Positions 1-5,879 of a stretch of DNA of 5,879 nt are shown one piece after another. The notes below the pieces were generated by a model that did no database searches, had not been told where the DNA came from, and saw nothing but the letters and a program-made list of their open reading frames with translations. The position numbers and the translations under genes were made by a program. Position 1 is the stretch's first letter, and the number at the start of each line of letters is the position of its first letter. The DNA is from Hyphomicrobiales bacterium (GTDB lineage: Bacteria > Pseudomonadota > Alphaproteobacteria > Rhizobiales > JALURZ01), in NCBI GenBank assembly GCA_027058735.1, contig JALURZ010000212.1, positions 1 to 5,879 on the forward strand. Direction: 5' to 3'.

Positions 1-9
1 GTCTCCCCG

Positions 10-1035
10 TTAGACCCGTTCGATTATTTTTTCGCCAAACAACCCCTGCGGACGGTACAGCAGAATGACCAGCGCAAGGACATAGGCAAACCAGACTTCA
101 ATGGAATCGCCGAGGAAGGGGCTCCAGTATATTTCCGCCAGCCGCTCGCCGATGCCGATAATGAGACCGCCGACAATGACGCCGGGAATGGATGTGAACC
201 CGCCCAGGATCAGAACCGGAAGCGCCTTCAGGGCAATGAAGGCGAGCGAGAAATCGACGCCGCCCGATGATGCGCCCCACATGATGCCGGCCACCAGCCC
301 CACCGCGCCGGCGATGATCCAAACGACGACCCACATCCTGTTGAGCGGGATGCCGACGGAAAGCGCCGCCTGGTGATCGTCGGCGACCGCGCGCAGCGCC
401 CGCCCGATGGGCGTCTTCTGAAACAGGACCCACAACCCGGCGACCATGGCGACAGCCACCACGGCCGATGACAGGTCAACCTTCTGCAACCGGATTCCCT
501 CGACGGGAACCCACGGCCCGCTCTGGATGCCCAGGGCCGCCATCGGCACCGGGGAATTGGACACGAAATTGAACAGCGTTTCGCCAAATCCCTCCAGAAA
601 GAAGAACAGCCCGATGGTCGACATGAACAAGATCAACTCCGGCTGATTGACCAGCGGCCGCAACATCAGCCGCTCCACCAGATAGGCAAGGACCGTCATC
701 ATGGCCATGGTGGCGACCAGGGAAGCAAGGATTGTCAGGCCATAGAGCGGGCCGCCGAACATCGGCAAAAACAGACGATCGTGAAAATAGATCAGTCCAA
801 GTGCCGCAAACACGGCCATCATGCCCTGGGCAAAATTGAACACGCCGGACGCCTTGTAGATCAGCGCGAATCCGAGCGCGACGAGCGAGTAGAGGATACC
901 CACCATCAATCCGCCGAGAATGTTTTGCACCAGATACAAGGGCTTTGCCCAGATCGACTGGACGGGGTCGCCAATGAATCCGTTGAACACCGCGACGAGC
1001 GCGGTGAAAATATCGCCTAGCAGTGATCCATCCAT
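10..1035 (-). CDS. livH: Branched-chain amino acid-type ABC transporter permease, LivH family
   Basis: An inner-membrane permease of a Liv/HAAT importer that would pair with a LivM-type permease and with LivG/LivF ATPases. The 341-residue product is very hydrophobic, with multiple predicted membrane segments, for example around residues 36-60, 65-84, 98-122, 134-156, 189-206, 235-255, 265-296 and 313-327. The family signature is clear at about 48-72 (LYSLVALGFALIYKASG, then NFAQG). The cytoplasmic coupling (EAA-like) loop is at 211-229 (GRALRAVADDHQAALSVGI). The end, LYRPQGLFGE (326-335), is typical. E. coli LivH is about 308 residues; the excess lies mostly in an N-terminal stretch of about 35 residues before the conserved core. 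The ATG is supported by AAGGA 8 nt upstream. The gene starts 22 bp after the ATPase gene with no terminator between them, so they are probably co-transcribed. The ligand is unknown; liv homologues also move aromatic and other carboxylic acids. Confidence 0.93.
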   Translation of the reverse strand: MDGSLLGDIFTALVAVFNGFIGDPVQSIWAKPLYLVQNILGGLMVGILYSLVALGFALIYKASGVFNFAQGMMAVFAALGLIYFHDRLFLPMFGGPLYGLTILASLVATMAMMTVLAYLVERLMLRPLVNQPELILFMSTIGLFFFLEGFGETLFNFVSNSPVPMAALGIQSGPWVPVEGIRLQKVDLSSAVVAVAMVAGLWVLFQKTPIGRALRAVADDHQAALSVGIPLNRMWVVVWIIAGAVGLVAGIMWGASSGGVDFSLAFIALKALPVLILGGFTSIPGVIVGGLIIGIGERLAEIYWSPFLGDSIEVWFAYVLALVILLYRPQGLFGEKIIERV

Positions 1036-1043
1036 GCTCCTGG

Positions 1044-1048
1044 TCCTT
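1044..1048 (-). promoter_or_regulatory. Ribosome binding site of the LivH-type gene
   Basis: Minus-strand AAGGA lies 8 nt before the ATG at 1035-1033, in the 22-bp gap after livG. A second AGGAG at 1041-1037 is too close to the start to be the main site. Confidence 0.6.
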
Positions 1049-1057
1049 CAGTCCGGT

Positions 1058-1879
1058 TCAGTGCGACACGCCAAGATAGGCGTCAATGACGTCCTGATTG
1101 GCGCTGACCTCGTCGGGGGTGCCATCGGCGATCTTGCGCCCGTAATCCAGCACGACAACCCGGTCGGATATGTCCATCACCACGCTCATGTCGTGCTCGA
1201 TCAGCGCAATGGTCGTGCCGAACTGATCGTTCAGATCGAGGACAAACCGCGACATGTCGCCCTTTTCTTCAAGGTTCATGCCGGCCATCGGCTCGTCAAG
1301 CAGCAGCAGGTCGGGCTCCATCGCCAGCGCGCGGCCCAGTTCGACACGTTTCTGCATTCCATAAGGAAGACGCCCGACCGGCGTGCGGCGGATCGCCTCG
1401 ATTTCGAGAAATTCGATAATGTGCTCGACATATTCGCGCTCTTTCATTTCGCGGCGTTTGGCCGGGCCGAAATAGATCGCTGAAAAAAACACATCGCTCA
1501 GGGTCGTCAACAGGCCCTCGCGCATCCGCGCGATGCGCCCGGTCATGATATTGTCCAGCGTCGACATGCCGCGAAACAGGGCGACATTCTGAAACGTGCG
1601 CGCGATCCCCTGTTTGGCCGCATGGTGGGGGCGCATCTCGCGGCGGGTTTCGCCCTTGAAAGTGATGGTCCCCTGCTGGGGCTGGTAAAACCCGTTGATG
1701 ACGTTGAGCATCGATGTCTTGCCCGCGCCGTTCGGTCCGATAATGGCGCGAATTTCGCCCTTTTTGATATCGAAGCTGACACTTTGAATCGCCTTGACGC
1801 CGCCAAAGGACAGCGAGATGTCATCGACATGCAGAAATGTCTCACCCGGCTTGATGTCCGCTCCGTTGGCCCTGCTCAT
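1058..1879 (-). CDS. livG: Branched-chain amino acid-type ABC transporter ATP-binding protein, LivG family
   Basis: A cytoplasmic ATPase subunit that would energise the Liv-type importer together with a LivF partner not seen here. The 273-residue protein has all nucleotide-binding motifs: Walker A GPNGAGKT (48-55), Q-loop TFQNV (95-99, Gln97), signature LPYGMQKRVE (171-180), Walker B LLLLDEP (191-197) and the switch histidine in EHD (His229). The insertion between Q-loop and signature (about 112-150) and the MAGMN after Walker B are typical of LivG rather than LivF. The signature is LPYG rather than the general LSGG, which is common in this subfamily, so I expect an active ATPase. The ATG overlaps the TGA of the upstream ligase gene by 4 bp (ATGA). 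A strong AAGGAGG lies 7 nt before it, inside the ligase 3' end, so translational coupling is likely. Confidence 0.95.
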   Translation of the reverse strand: MSRANGADIKPGETFLHVDDISLSFGGVKAIQSVSFDIKKGEIRAIIGPNGAGKTSMLNVINGFYQPQQGTITFKGETRREMRPHHAAKQGIARTFQNVALFRGMSTLDNIMTGRIARMREGLLTTLSDVFFSAIYFGPAKRREMKEREYVEHIIEFLEIEAIRRTPVGRLPYGMQKRVELGRALAMEPDLLLLDEPMAGMNLEEKGDMSRFVLDLNDQFGTTIALIEHDMSVVMDISDRVVVLDYGRKIADGTPDEVSANQDVIDAYLGVSH

Positions 1880-3855
1880 TCGGCCGCCTCCTTGCGGATT
1901 TCGGCCGGATAAACCTTCAGGTCGCGGATGGCGACATCCCCCTCGATGGTGCCCTTGCGGCCGTCCTCGAAGGTGACCTCGGTTTTGATGAAAGCCGACT
2001 TGGAGCCGTCGTAAAGAGCCTTGATCAACGGCGCATAGCGCTCGGCGACAAACGACCGGCGCACCTTGCTGGTACGGGTCAGTTCGCCGTCGTCGGCGTC
2101 AAGCTCCTTGTGCAGAATGAGAAAGCGGCGCACCTGCGATCCGGCGACATCGGGCTCCCTCGCCAGGTCGCGGTTCATCGCATCGATGTTTTCCTCGATC
2201 ATGTCATACACACCCGGCAGCGCGGCCAGTTCCTGATAGCTGGCATAGGCCACATTGTTTCGTTCCGCCCAGTTGCCGACCGCCGTCAGGTCGATATTGA
2301 TGAAGGCGGCGCAGAATTCCCGGCCGTGGCCGAAGGTGACGACTTCCTTGATGTTGGGGAAGAATTTCAGCTTGTTCTCGATATATTTGGGCGGAAACAG
2401 CGTTCCGTCCTTGAGCCTGCCGACATCCTTTGCCCGGTCGATGATCTTCAGATTGCCGAGATCGTCAAAAAAGCCGGCATCGCCCGAATGCACCCAGCCG
2501 TCCCTGGTCTTGGTCTTCCTCGTCGCGGCGGCGTTCTTGTAGTAGTTCTGAAACACGCCCGCGGAGCGGTACAGGACCTCTCCGCTCTTGGCGATCTTGA
2601 CTTCGACCTCGGGAGGCGGCTTGCCGACCGTATCGGCATGGATGTCGCCGTCAGGCTGGATCGTGATGAACACGCTCGATTCCGTCTGCCCGTATAGCTG
2701 TTTGAGGTTGATGCCCAGCGAGCGGAAAAACTTGAACATCTCCGGACCGATCGCCTCGCCCGCCGTATAGCCGATGCGCACCCGCGACAGACCGAGCGTA
2801 TTCTTCAGCGGCCCATACACCAGCAAATCGCCAAGGCGGTACAAGAACCGGTCCCGGCCCGAAACCTTTTCGCCGTTCAGGATCGGCTCGCCGACCCGTC
2901 GGGCCACATCAATGAAATAGTTGAACATCTTGCGCTTGAGGGCGCTGGCATCCTCCATCCGGATCATCACAGTGGTGAGCAGGTTCTGAAAGATGGGCGG
3001 CGGTGCGAAAAAATAGGTCGGCCCGATTTCGCGCAGGTCCTGCAACATCGTGTCCGGGCTTTCAGGACACGAAACGCAAAAGCCCGCGACATAGGTCTGG
3101 CCATATGAAAAAATGTGGTCGCCAACCCAGGCCATGGGCAAATAGGCGAGCACTTCCTCGTTCTCGGTCAGCCCTTCGAATTCAACGCCGATGGTGGCCG
3201 CGATCAACACATTGTCATGGGACAGAACGACACCCTTGGGCTGGCCGGTCGTTCCCGAGGTATAAAGGATCGTGGCCGCGTCGCTGCCCTTTCCCCGGGC
3301 GATGCCGGCGCGCCATTTTTCGCCCGCCTTGCCGTCGCCCTCCATGACCTTGCGGCCCAGATCGCACACAGCCTCAAAGGAATGCAGGGTTTCCAGACCA
3401 TAGTCTCCAAGGCCGCGGCCATCATCATAGATGATATGGCGAACTCCCTTCGTCTTGTCCTTGACCTGCAGAATCTTGTCGACCTGCTCCTGATCCTCAC
3501 ACACCACAAACGTGACTTCCGCGTGATTCAGCACAAAGGCCATCTCTTCGGCCACCGCGTCCTGATAGACCGGCACCGGAACGGCGCCGATGCTCTGGGC
3601 CGCCACGAATGTCCAGTAAAGCCGCGGGCGGTTGTCGCCGATAATGGAGATCTTCTCGCCGCGCTTGAGGCCGAGCTTTTTCAGCCCCAGCGCGTAAGCC
3701 TCAACGATTTGGAGAACCTCCGACCAGGTCCAGGACTGCCAGATGCCGAGATCCTTCTCGCGCATCGCCGGATGAGCGGAGAATTTCTCGGCGTTGCGCA
3801 ACAGTAGTTTCGGAAACGTGTTTTCCTTGCCGCGCGCGGACTTGACGGACCCCAC
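1876..3855 (-). CDS. AMP-dependent acyl-CoA synthetase (long-chain fatty acid-CoA ligase type)
   Basis: An ANL-superfamily ligase: carboxylate + ATP + CoA gives acyl-CoA + AMP + PPi through an acyl-adenylate. Length is 659 residues, normal for long-chain-type synthetases. Visible motifs are the ATP P-loop YTSGTTGQPKG (198-208), A5 YGQTES (388-393), A7 SGDAGFFDD (457-465, Asp459), A8 IIDRAKD (471-477, Arg474) and the C-terminal catalytic lysine in LTRTSKVRR (592-600, Lys597). The VGRLKDGTLFPPKYIENKL segment after A8 is what I recall for the long-chain-like ligases found inside liv clusters of Proteobacteria. About 60 residues follow the A10 lysine. The start is GTG, preceded 7 nt upstream by GGGAGG and slightly further by in-frame TAA TAG, so no earlier start is possible. 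It is the first gene of the unit and overlaps livG by 4 bp. The substrate (fatty, aromatic or branched acid) cannot be decided from sequence; fadD would over-claim. Confidence 0.93.
   Translation of the reverse strand: MGSVKSARGKENTFPKLLLRNAEKFSAHPAMREKDLGIWQSWTWSEVLQIVEAYALGLKKLGLKRGEKISIIGDNRPRLYWTFVAAQSIGAVPVPVYQDAVAEEMAFVLNHAEVTFVVCEDQEQVDKILQVKDKTKGVRHIIYDDGRGLGDYGLETLHSFEAVCDLGRKVMEGDGKAGEKWRAGIARGKGSDAATILYTSGTTGQPKGVVLSHDNVLIAATIGVEFEGLTENEEVLAYLPMAWVGDHIFSYGQTYVAGFCVSCPESPDTMLQDLREIGPTYFFAPPPIFQNLLTTVMIRMEDASALKRKMFNYFIDVARRVGEPILNGEKVSGRDRFLYRLGDLLVYGPLKNTLGLSRVRIGYTAGEAIGPEMFKFFRSLGINLKQLYGQTESSVFITIQPDGDIHADTVGKPPPEVEVKIAKSGEVLYRSAGVFQNYYKNAAATRKTKTRDGWVHSGDAGFFDDLGNLKIIDRAKDVGRLKDGTLFPPKYIENKLKFFPNIKEVVTFGHGREFCAAFINIDLTAVGNWAERNNVAYASYQELAALPGVYDMIEENIDAMNRDLAREPDVAGSQVRRFLILHKELDADDGELTRTSKVRRSFVAERYAPLIKALYDGSKSAFIKTEVTFEDGRKGTIEGDVAIRDLKVYPAEIRKEAAE
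1887..1893 (-). promoter_or_regulatory. Ribosome binding site of the LivG-type gene, inside the ligase 3' end
   Basis: Minus-strand AAGGAGG sits 7 nt before the ATG at 1879-1877, within the last codons of the ligase gene. The gene thus has both a strong Shine-Dalgarno and an ATGA stop-start overlap, allowing re-initiation and independent initiation. Confidence 0.8.
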
Positions 3856-3861
3856 GGTGTT

Positions 3862-3868
3862 ACCTCCC
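3862..3868 (-). promoter_or_regulatory. Ribosome binding site deciding the GTG start of the ligase
   Basis: Minus-strand GGGAGGT lies just upstream of the GTG at 3855-3853, with 7 nt between GGGAGG and the GTG. In-frame TAA and TAG codons at about 3873-3868 exclude any earlier start. Together these fix the GTG as the initiation codon. Confidence 0.8.
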
Positions 3869-3968
3869 TATTACCGATCGCCGGCGCGGTCTCTTCGGCG
3901 GACCCTTCCCGGCAGAATGCCTCTCCATCGCACCGGACGATATTGCGTCACGGTTAAAGCACGAAATC

Positions 3969-3995
3969 GCGGAATTTTGTATCACATAATTTCGC
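3969..3995. promoter_or_regulatory. Candidate operator: 27-bp near-palindrome upstream of the ligase gene
   Basis: Read on the minus strand, the arms GCGAAATT and AATTCCGC flank a core containing TGTGATACA. Ten of the 13 symmetric pairs match across the whole 27 bp. It lies in an AT-rich island, 114 to 140 bp before the GTG start. With its outer flank the minus-strand half-site reads CGGCGAAA, the same as in the dyad at 4045-4070. The size and symmetry suit a dimeric regulator; a simple RNA hairpin is less likely because the arms are AT-rich and there is no T-run. Confidence 0.4.
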
Positions 3996-4044
3996 CGTCA
4001 CCCAGCGGCACCACAAGCTCCCGACGCCGTCGCGCATCACCAAT

Positions 4045-4070
4045 CGGCGAAAATCATATACCATTTGCCG
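4045..4070. promoter_or_regulatory. Candidate operator: 26-bp dyad over the putative -10
   Basis: On the plus strand, CGGCGAA and TTTGCCG face each other across 12 bp. Six of the seven outer base pairs match and the remaining one is G/T; the central four bases (ATAT) are also symmetric. The dyad covers the putative TATGAT at 4053-4058, where a bound repressor would block polymerase. Its left half-site CGGCGAAA recurs in the dyad at 3969-3995. No regulator gene is in the window, so the binding protein is unknown. Confidence 0.35.
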
Positions 4071-4080
4071 CTGCGGGCAA
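4053..4080 (-). promoter_or_regulatory. Candidate sigma70-type promoter for the ligase-livGH unit
   Basis: On the minus strand, TTGCCC (4080-4075; 4 of 6 matches to TTGACA) is followed after 16 nt by TATGAT (4058-4053; 5 of 6 matches to TATAAT). Initiation would fall near 4046, leaving a leader of about 190 nt before the GTG start. Nothing independent confirms it, and a second, weaker candidate nearer the gene (GTGACG, 16 nt, CAAAAT, in the 3969-4002 area) cannot be excluded. Confidence 0.35.
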
Positions 4081-4155
4081 TAGCGCAATGGCGCGCGTGC
4101 CGGATTCGGGAGATTTCGTGAATCGGGACAACGGCCAACCGCTCCCACCGCCGGA

Positions 4156-5879
4156 TCACGCCACCGCCTTTTGCCTGCCGGCCGGCCGTTTCCTGCGCGC
4201 CAGGAGTTCGCGTTGCCGGTCGTAATAGTCAGCCATTGCCGCGGCCTTGACATGGCCGTATCCGCGGACATTTTCAGGCAATGCCGCCAGTTCAAGAACG
4301 ACCGCGCGATTGGCGGGGGTGAGGCCCGCAAGGCACTCGCCCATCACGGTCTCATAATCGGCGACAAGAGCGCGCTCCGCGCGGCGTTCCGCGCTGTAGC
4401 CGAATATGTCCAACCACGACCCGCGCAGGCCTTTGAGGCGGGTCAGTAGCCGGAACGCGCGCATCATCCAGGGGCCGAACCGGATCTTGCGCGGATGCCC
4501 GCTCACACGATCGCGCCGGGCCAGAAGCGGCGGCGCCAGATGGAAATGAATGGTGTACTCGCCGGTGAATTTCGCAGCCACCGCCTTTTCGAACACCCCG
4601 TCGCTGAAAAGCCGCGCGACCTCGTATTCGTCCTTGATGGCGAGCAGGGCGAAATAGTTGCGCGCAACGGCTTTCGCAATCTCCTTTCTGCGGCCGCCAA
4701 GGCGTTTTTCGGCCTGTTCCGCACGGCCGACCAGCGCCTGATAACGCTGCGCCAGGGCCGCGTCCTGATATTCGCTCAGGAACGCGGCGCGGCGGGCCAC
4801 CAGCGCCTCAAGCTTCGGCGGCGCCCGGCCGGTCCCGGGGCGCGCGTCCGAGCCACCGGCAAGGCGTTCCACCTGATCGGGATCGTGGGCCGCCCGGCGG
4901 CCCCACAGAAACGCCTCCCGGTTCATCTCCACGGCCACGCCGTTGAGTTCGATCGCCCGCTCGATCGATCCGGCCAGAAGCGGCACGAGACCTTTCTGGA
5001 ACGCAAAGCCCAGCAGGAACAGATTGGCGGCGATGGAATTGCCCATGAGGGAAGTGGCCAGCCGCGTTGCCTCAATGAACGCCACGTTGCCCGGTCCGGC
5101 GCGCGCCTCGATGGCGACCTTCAGCTGTTCGCCGGGAAATTTGTACTCGCGGTCATGGGTGAACATCGCCGGCATGGTCTCATGCGCATTGACCACCAGG
5201 CGGGTGCGCGCGCTGCTCAGCGTGTTGAGCGTCGCGTCCGACCCGGTCCCCATGATGTCGCAGCCGAGCACCAGATCGGCCCCGCCCGCGGCCACCCGGA
5301 TGGATTTGATGTCGTCGGGGTGCGGCGCGATCTTGAGATGGGAGGCGACGGCGCCGTTTTTCTGCGACAGGCCGGCCATGTCAATGATGCCCGCCCCCTT
5401 GCCTTCCAGATGCGCGGCCATGCCGAGCAACTGGGCGACGGTCACCACCCCGGTGCCGCCGATGCCTGTGACCAGCACACTGTAGGGTGCATCGAGCGCC
5501 ATCAATTCAGGATCGGGCGGGACTTCAAACAGCGCCGCCGGCTCGCCCGGCGCCGCCTCGCTGATCCCCTGGCGCAACTCGCCCCCCTCGACGGTCACGA
5601 AGCTTGGGCAAAACCCCCTGAGGCAGGAATAGTCCTTGTTGCAGCTCGACTGGTCGATCTGGCGCTTGCGGCCGAATTCGGTCTCCACCGGCACCACGGC
5701 GACGCAGTTCGACTGAACGCCGCAATCGCCGCATCCCTCGCACACCCGCTCGTTGATGAAGGCCCATTTTTTCGGATCGCGATACAGTCCGCGCTTGCGC
5801 CGGCGGCGCTTTTCGGCCGCACAGGTCTGATCGTAGATCAGAACCGTAACGCCCTCGATCTGCTGCCATTCGTCCTGTA
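4156..5879 (-). CDS. Indolepyruvate ferredoxin oxidoreductase, C-terminal part (5' end outside window)
   Basis: Oxidatively decarboxylates aryl-2-oxoacids (indolepyruvate, phenylpyruvate, hydroxyphenylpyruvate) to arylacetyl-CoA, passing electrons to ferredoxin; cytoplasmic. The frame is open to the edge, giving 573 visible residues. The TPP-binding N-terminal half is missing. Domains, in visible numbering: an end-of-TPP-domain segment VTVLIYDQTCAAEKRRRRKR (about 9-28); an iron-sulfur region with Cys46, 49, 52, 58, 79, 85 and 90 (CEGCGDC and GFCPSF); a POR gamma-like domain from about 130 with the nucleotide-type loop GIGGTGV (138-144) and IIDMAGLSQKNGAVASH; and a C-terminal extension (about 350-560, GSWLDIFGYSAERR) resembling the DUF6537 tail of single-chain enzymes. 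A GTG at 5743-5745 could be mistaken for a start, but family-typical sequence continues upstream of it. This fused iorA/iorB-like architecture is common in Proteobacteria. The gene is separated from the ligase operon by about 300 bp. Confidence 0.94.
   Translation of the reverse strand, partial: QDEWQQIEGVTVLIYDQTCAAEKRRRRKRGLYRDPKKWAFINERVCEGCGDCGVQSNCVAVVPVETEFGRKRQIDQSSCNKDYSCLRGFCPSFVTVEGGELRQGISEAAPGEPAALFEVPPDPELMALDAPYSVLVTGIGGTGVVTVAQLLGMAAHLEGKGAGIIDMAGLSQKNGAVASHLKIAPHPDDIKSIRVAAGGADLVLGCDIMGTGSDATLNTLSSARTRLVVNAHETMPAMFTHDREYKFPGEQLKVAIEARAGPGNVAFIEATRLATSLMGNSIAANLFLLGFAFQKGLVPLLAGSIERAIELNGVAVEMNREAFLWGRRAAHDPDQVERLAGGSDARPGTGRAPPKLEALVARRAAFLSEYQDAALAQRYQALVGRAEQAEKRLGGRRKEIAKAVARNYFALLAIKDEYEVARLFSDGVFEKAVAAKFTGEYTIHFHLAPPLLARRDRVSGHPRKIRFGPWMMRAFRLLTRLKGLRGSWLDIFGYSAERRAERALVADYETVMGECLAGLTPANRAVVLELAALPENVRGYGHVKAAAMADYYDRQRELLARRKRPAGRQKAVA

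Larger units (their letters stand above)
3856..4155. other. Intergenic region between the oxidoreductase and the ligase-livGH unit
   Basis: This 300 bp holds no convincing gene; reading frames through it lack family-like sequence. It contains the 3' flank of the oxidoreductase gene, a candidate promoter, two related dyads (3969-3995 and 4045-4070), and the leader and Shine-Dalgarno of the ligase gene. The part around 3970-3995 and 4050-4066 is clearly more AT-rich than the flanking genes, as expected of regulatory DNA. A small inverted repeat (TTGCC/GGCAA, 4065-4080) and a near-direct repeat (GATTCGGGA 4103-4111, GAATCGGGA 4120-4128) are also present. No terminator hairpin followed by a T-run is visible after the oxidoreductase stop. 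Confidence 0.7.

Noticed and set aside
920..1483. Plus-strand open frame of 187 codons across the livG/livH junction
   Set aside because: Antisense to two well-supported genes; composition reflects the complementary strand and no motif is seen.
2110..2697. Plus-strand open frame of 195 codons antisense to the ligase
   Set aside because: A shadow of the ligase coding sequence, with no recognisable domain and no own promoter context.
3115..3807. Plus-strand open frame of 230 codons antisense to the ligase
   Set aside because: It lies wholly inside the ligase gene, which has all family motifs. Its translation resembles no family I know, and long antisense frames are expected in GC-rich genes.
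3969..3995. Dyad as a canonical CRP/FNR site
   Set aside because: The core has one TGTGA half-site but no TCACA partner at the CRP spacing, and no TTGAT-N4-ATCAA FNR pattern; the regulator stays unassigned.
4065..4080. TTGCC/GGCAA inverted repeat as a terminator
   Set aside because: A 5-bp stem with a 6-nt loop and no T-tract; it overlaps the putative -35 and is more likely incidental or regulatory.
4103..4124. GATTC/GAATC inverted repeat as a terminator after the oxidoreductase
   Set aside because: The stem is only 5 bp with a 12-nt loop and there is no following T-run on the minus strand.
3794..4331. Open frames on either strand running through the 3856-4155 gap
   Set aside because: They extend into neighbouring genes in the wrong frame, are arginine/proline/serine-rich as random GC-rich translation is, and lack convincing ribosome sites.
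4943..5485. Plus-strand open frame of 180 codons inside the oxidoreductase
   Set aside because: Antisense to the conserved gamma-domain region; no family-like sequence.
5743..5745. GTG as the start of the oxidoreductase
   Set aside because: The frame stays open to the window edge and the upstream residues (YDQTCAAEKRRRRKR and following) are typical of the same enzyme, so this is an internal valine.

Overview
The window looks like ordinary chromosome from a GC-rich Alphaproteobacterium. This rests on GC-rich coding sequence, strong Shine-Dalgarno sites, a single-chain indolepyruvate ferredoxin oxidoreductase, and a branched-chain-amino-acid-type (Liv/HAAT) ABC transporter cluster that carries its own acyl-CoA ligase gene. 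The genus cannot be named from the sequence. I see no RNA genes, insertion sequences, CRISPR arrays or signs of recent transfer.

All four genes lie on the minus strand, so transcription runs from high to low coordinates. At the right edge (4156-5879) is the C-terminal part of indolepyruvate ferredoxin oxidoreductase: iron-sulfur domain, gamma (POR-like) domain and C-terminal extension. Its TPP-binding N-terminal part lies outside the window. Next comes a gap of about 300 bp (3856-4155) with two related dyad sequences and a possible sigma70-type promoter. Then a compact three-gene unit follows: a long-chain-type acyl-CoA synthetase (1876-3855, GTG start), a LivG-type ABC ATPase (1058-1879, overlapping the ligase by ATGA) and a LivH-type permease (10-1035, 22 bp further on). 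The unit probably continues past position 1 with LivM, LivF and a periplasmic binding protein, none of which is visible.

The likely joint role is uptake and activation of an organic acid or amino acid. The permease and ATPase belong to an importer for hydrophobic amino acids or related carboxylates. The ligase would convert a carboxylic acid to its CoA thioester. The oxidoreductase converts aryl-2-oxoacids from aromatic amino acid transamination directly to arylacetyl-CoA. Both enzymes therefore make acyl-CoA thioesters. The substrate of the transporter-ligase unit cannot be told from sequence.

The most notable non-coding signal is the pair of dyads in the intergenic region. They share a CGGCGAAA half-site and one overlaps the candidate -10 element, so they may be operators of an unknown regulator. 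I found no evidence for a wholly new biological system.
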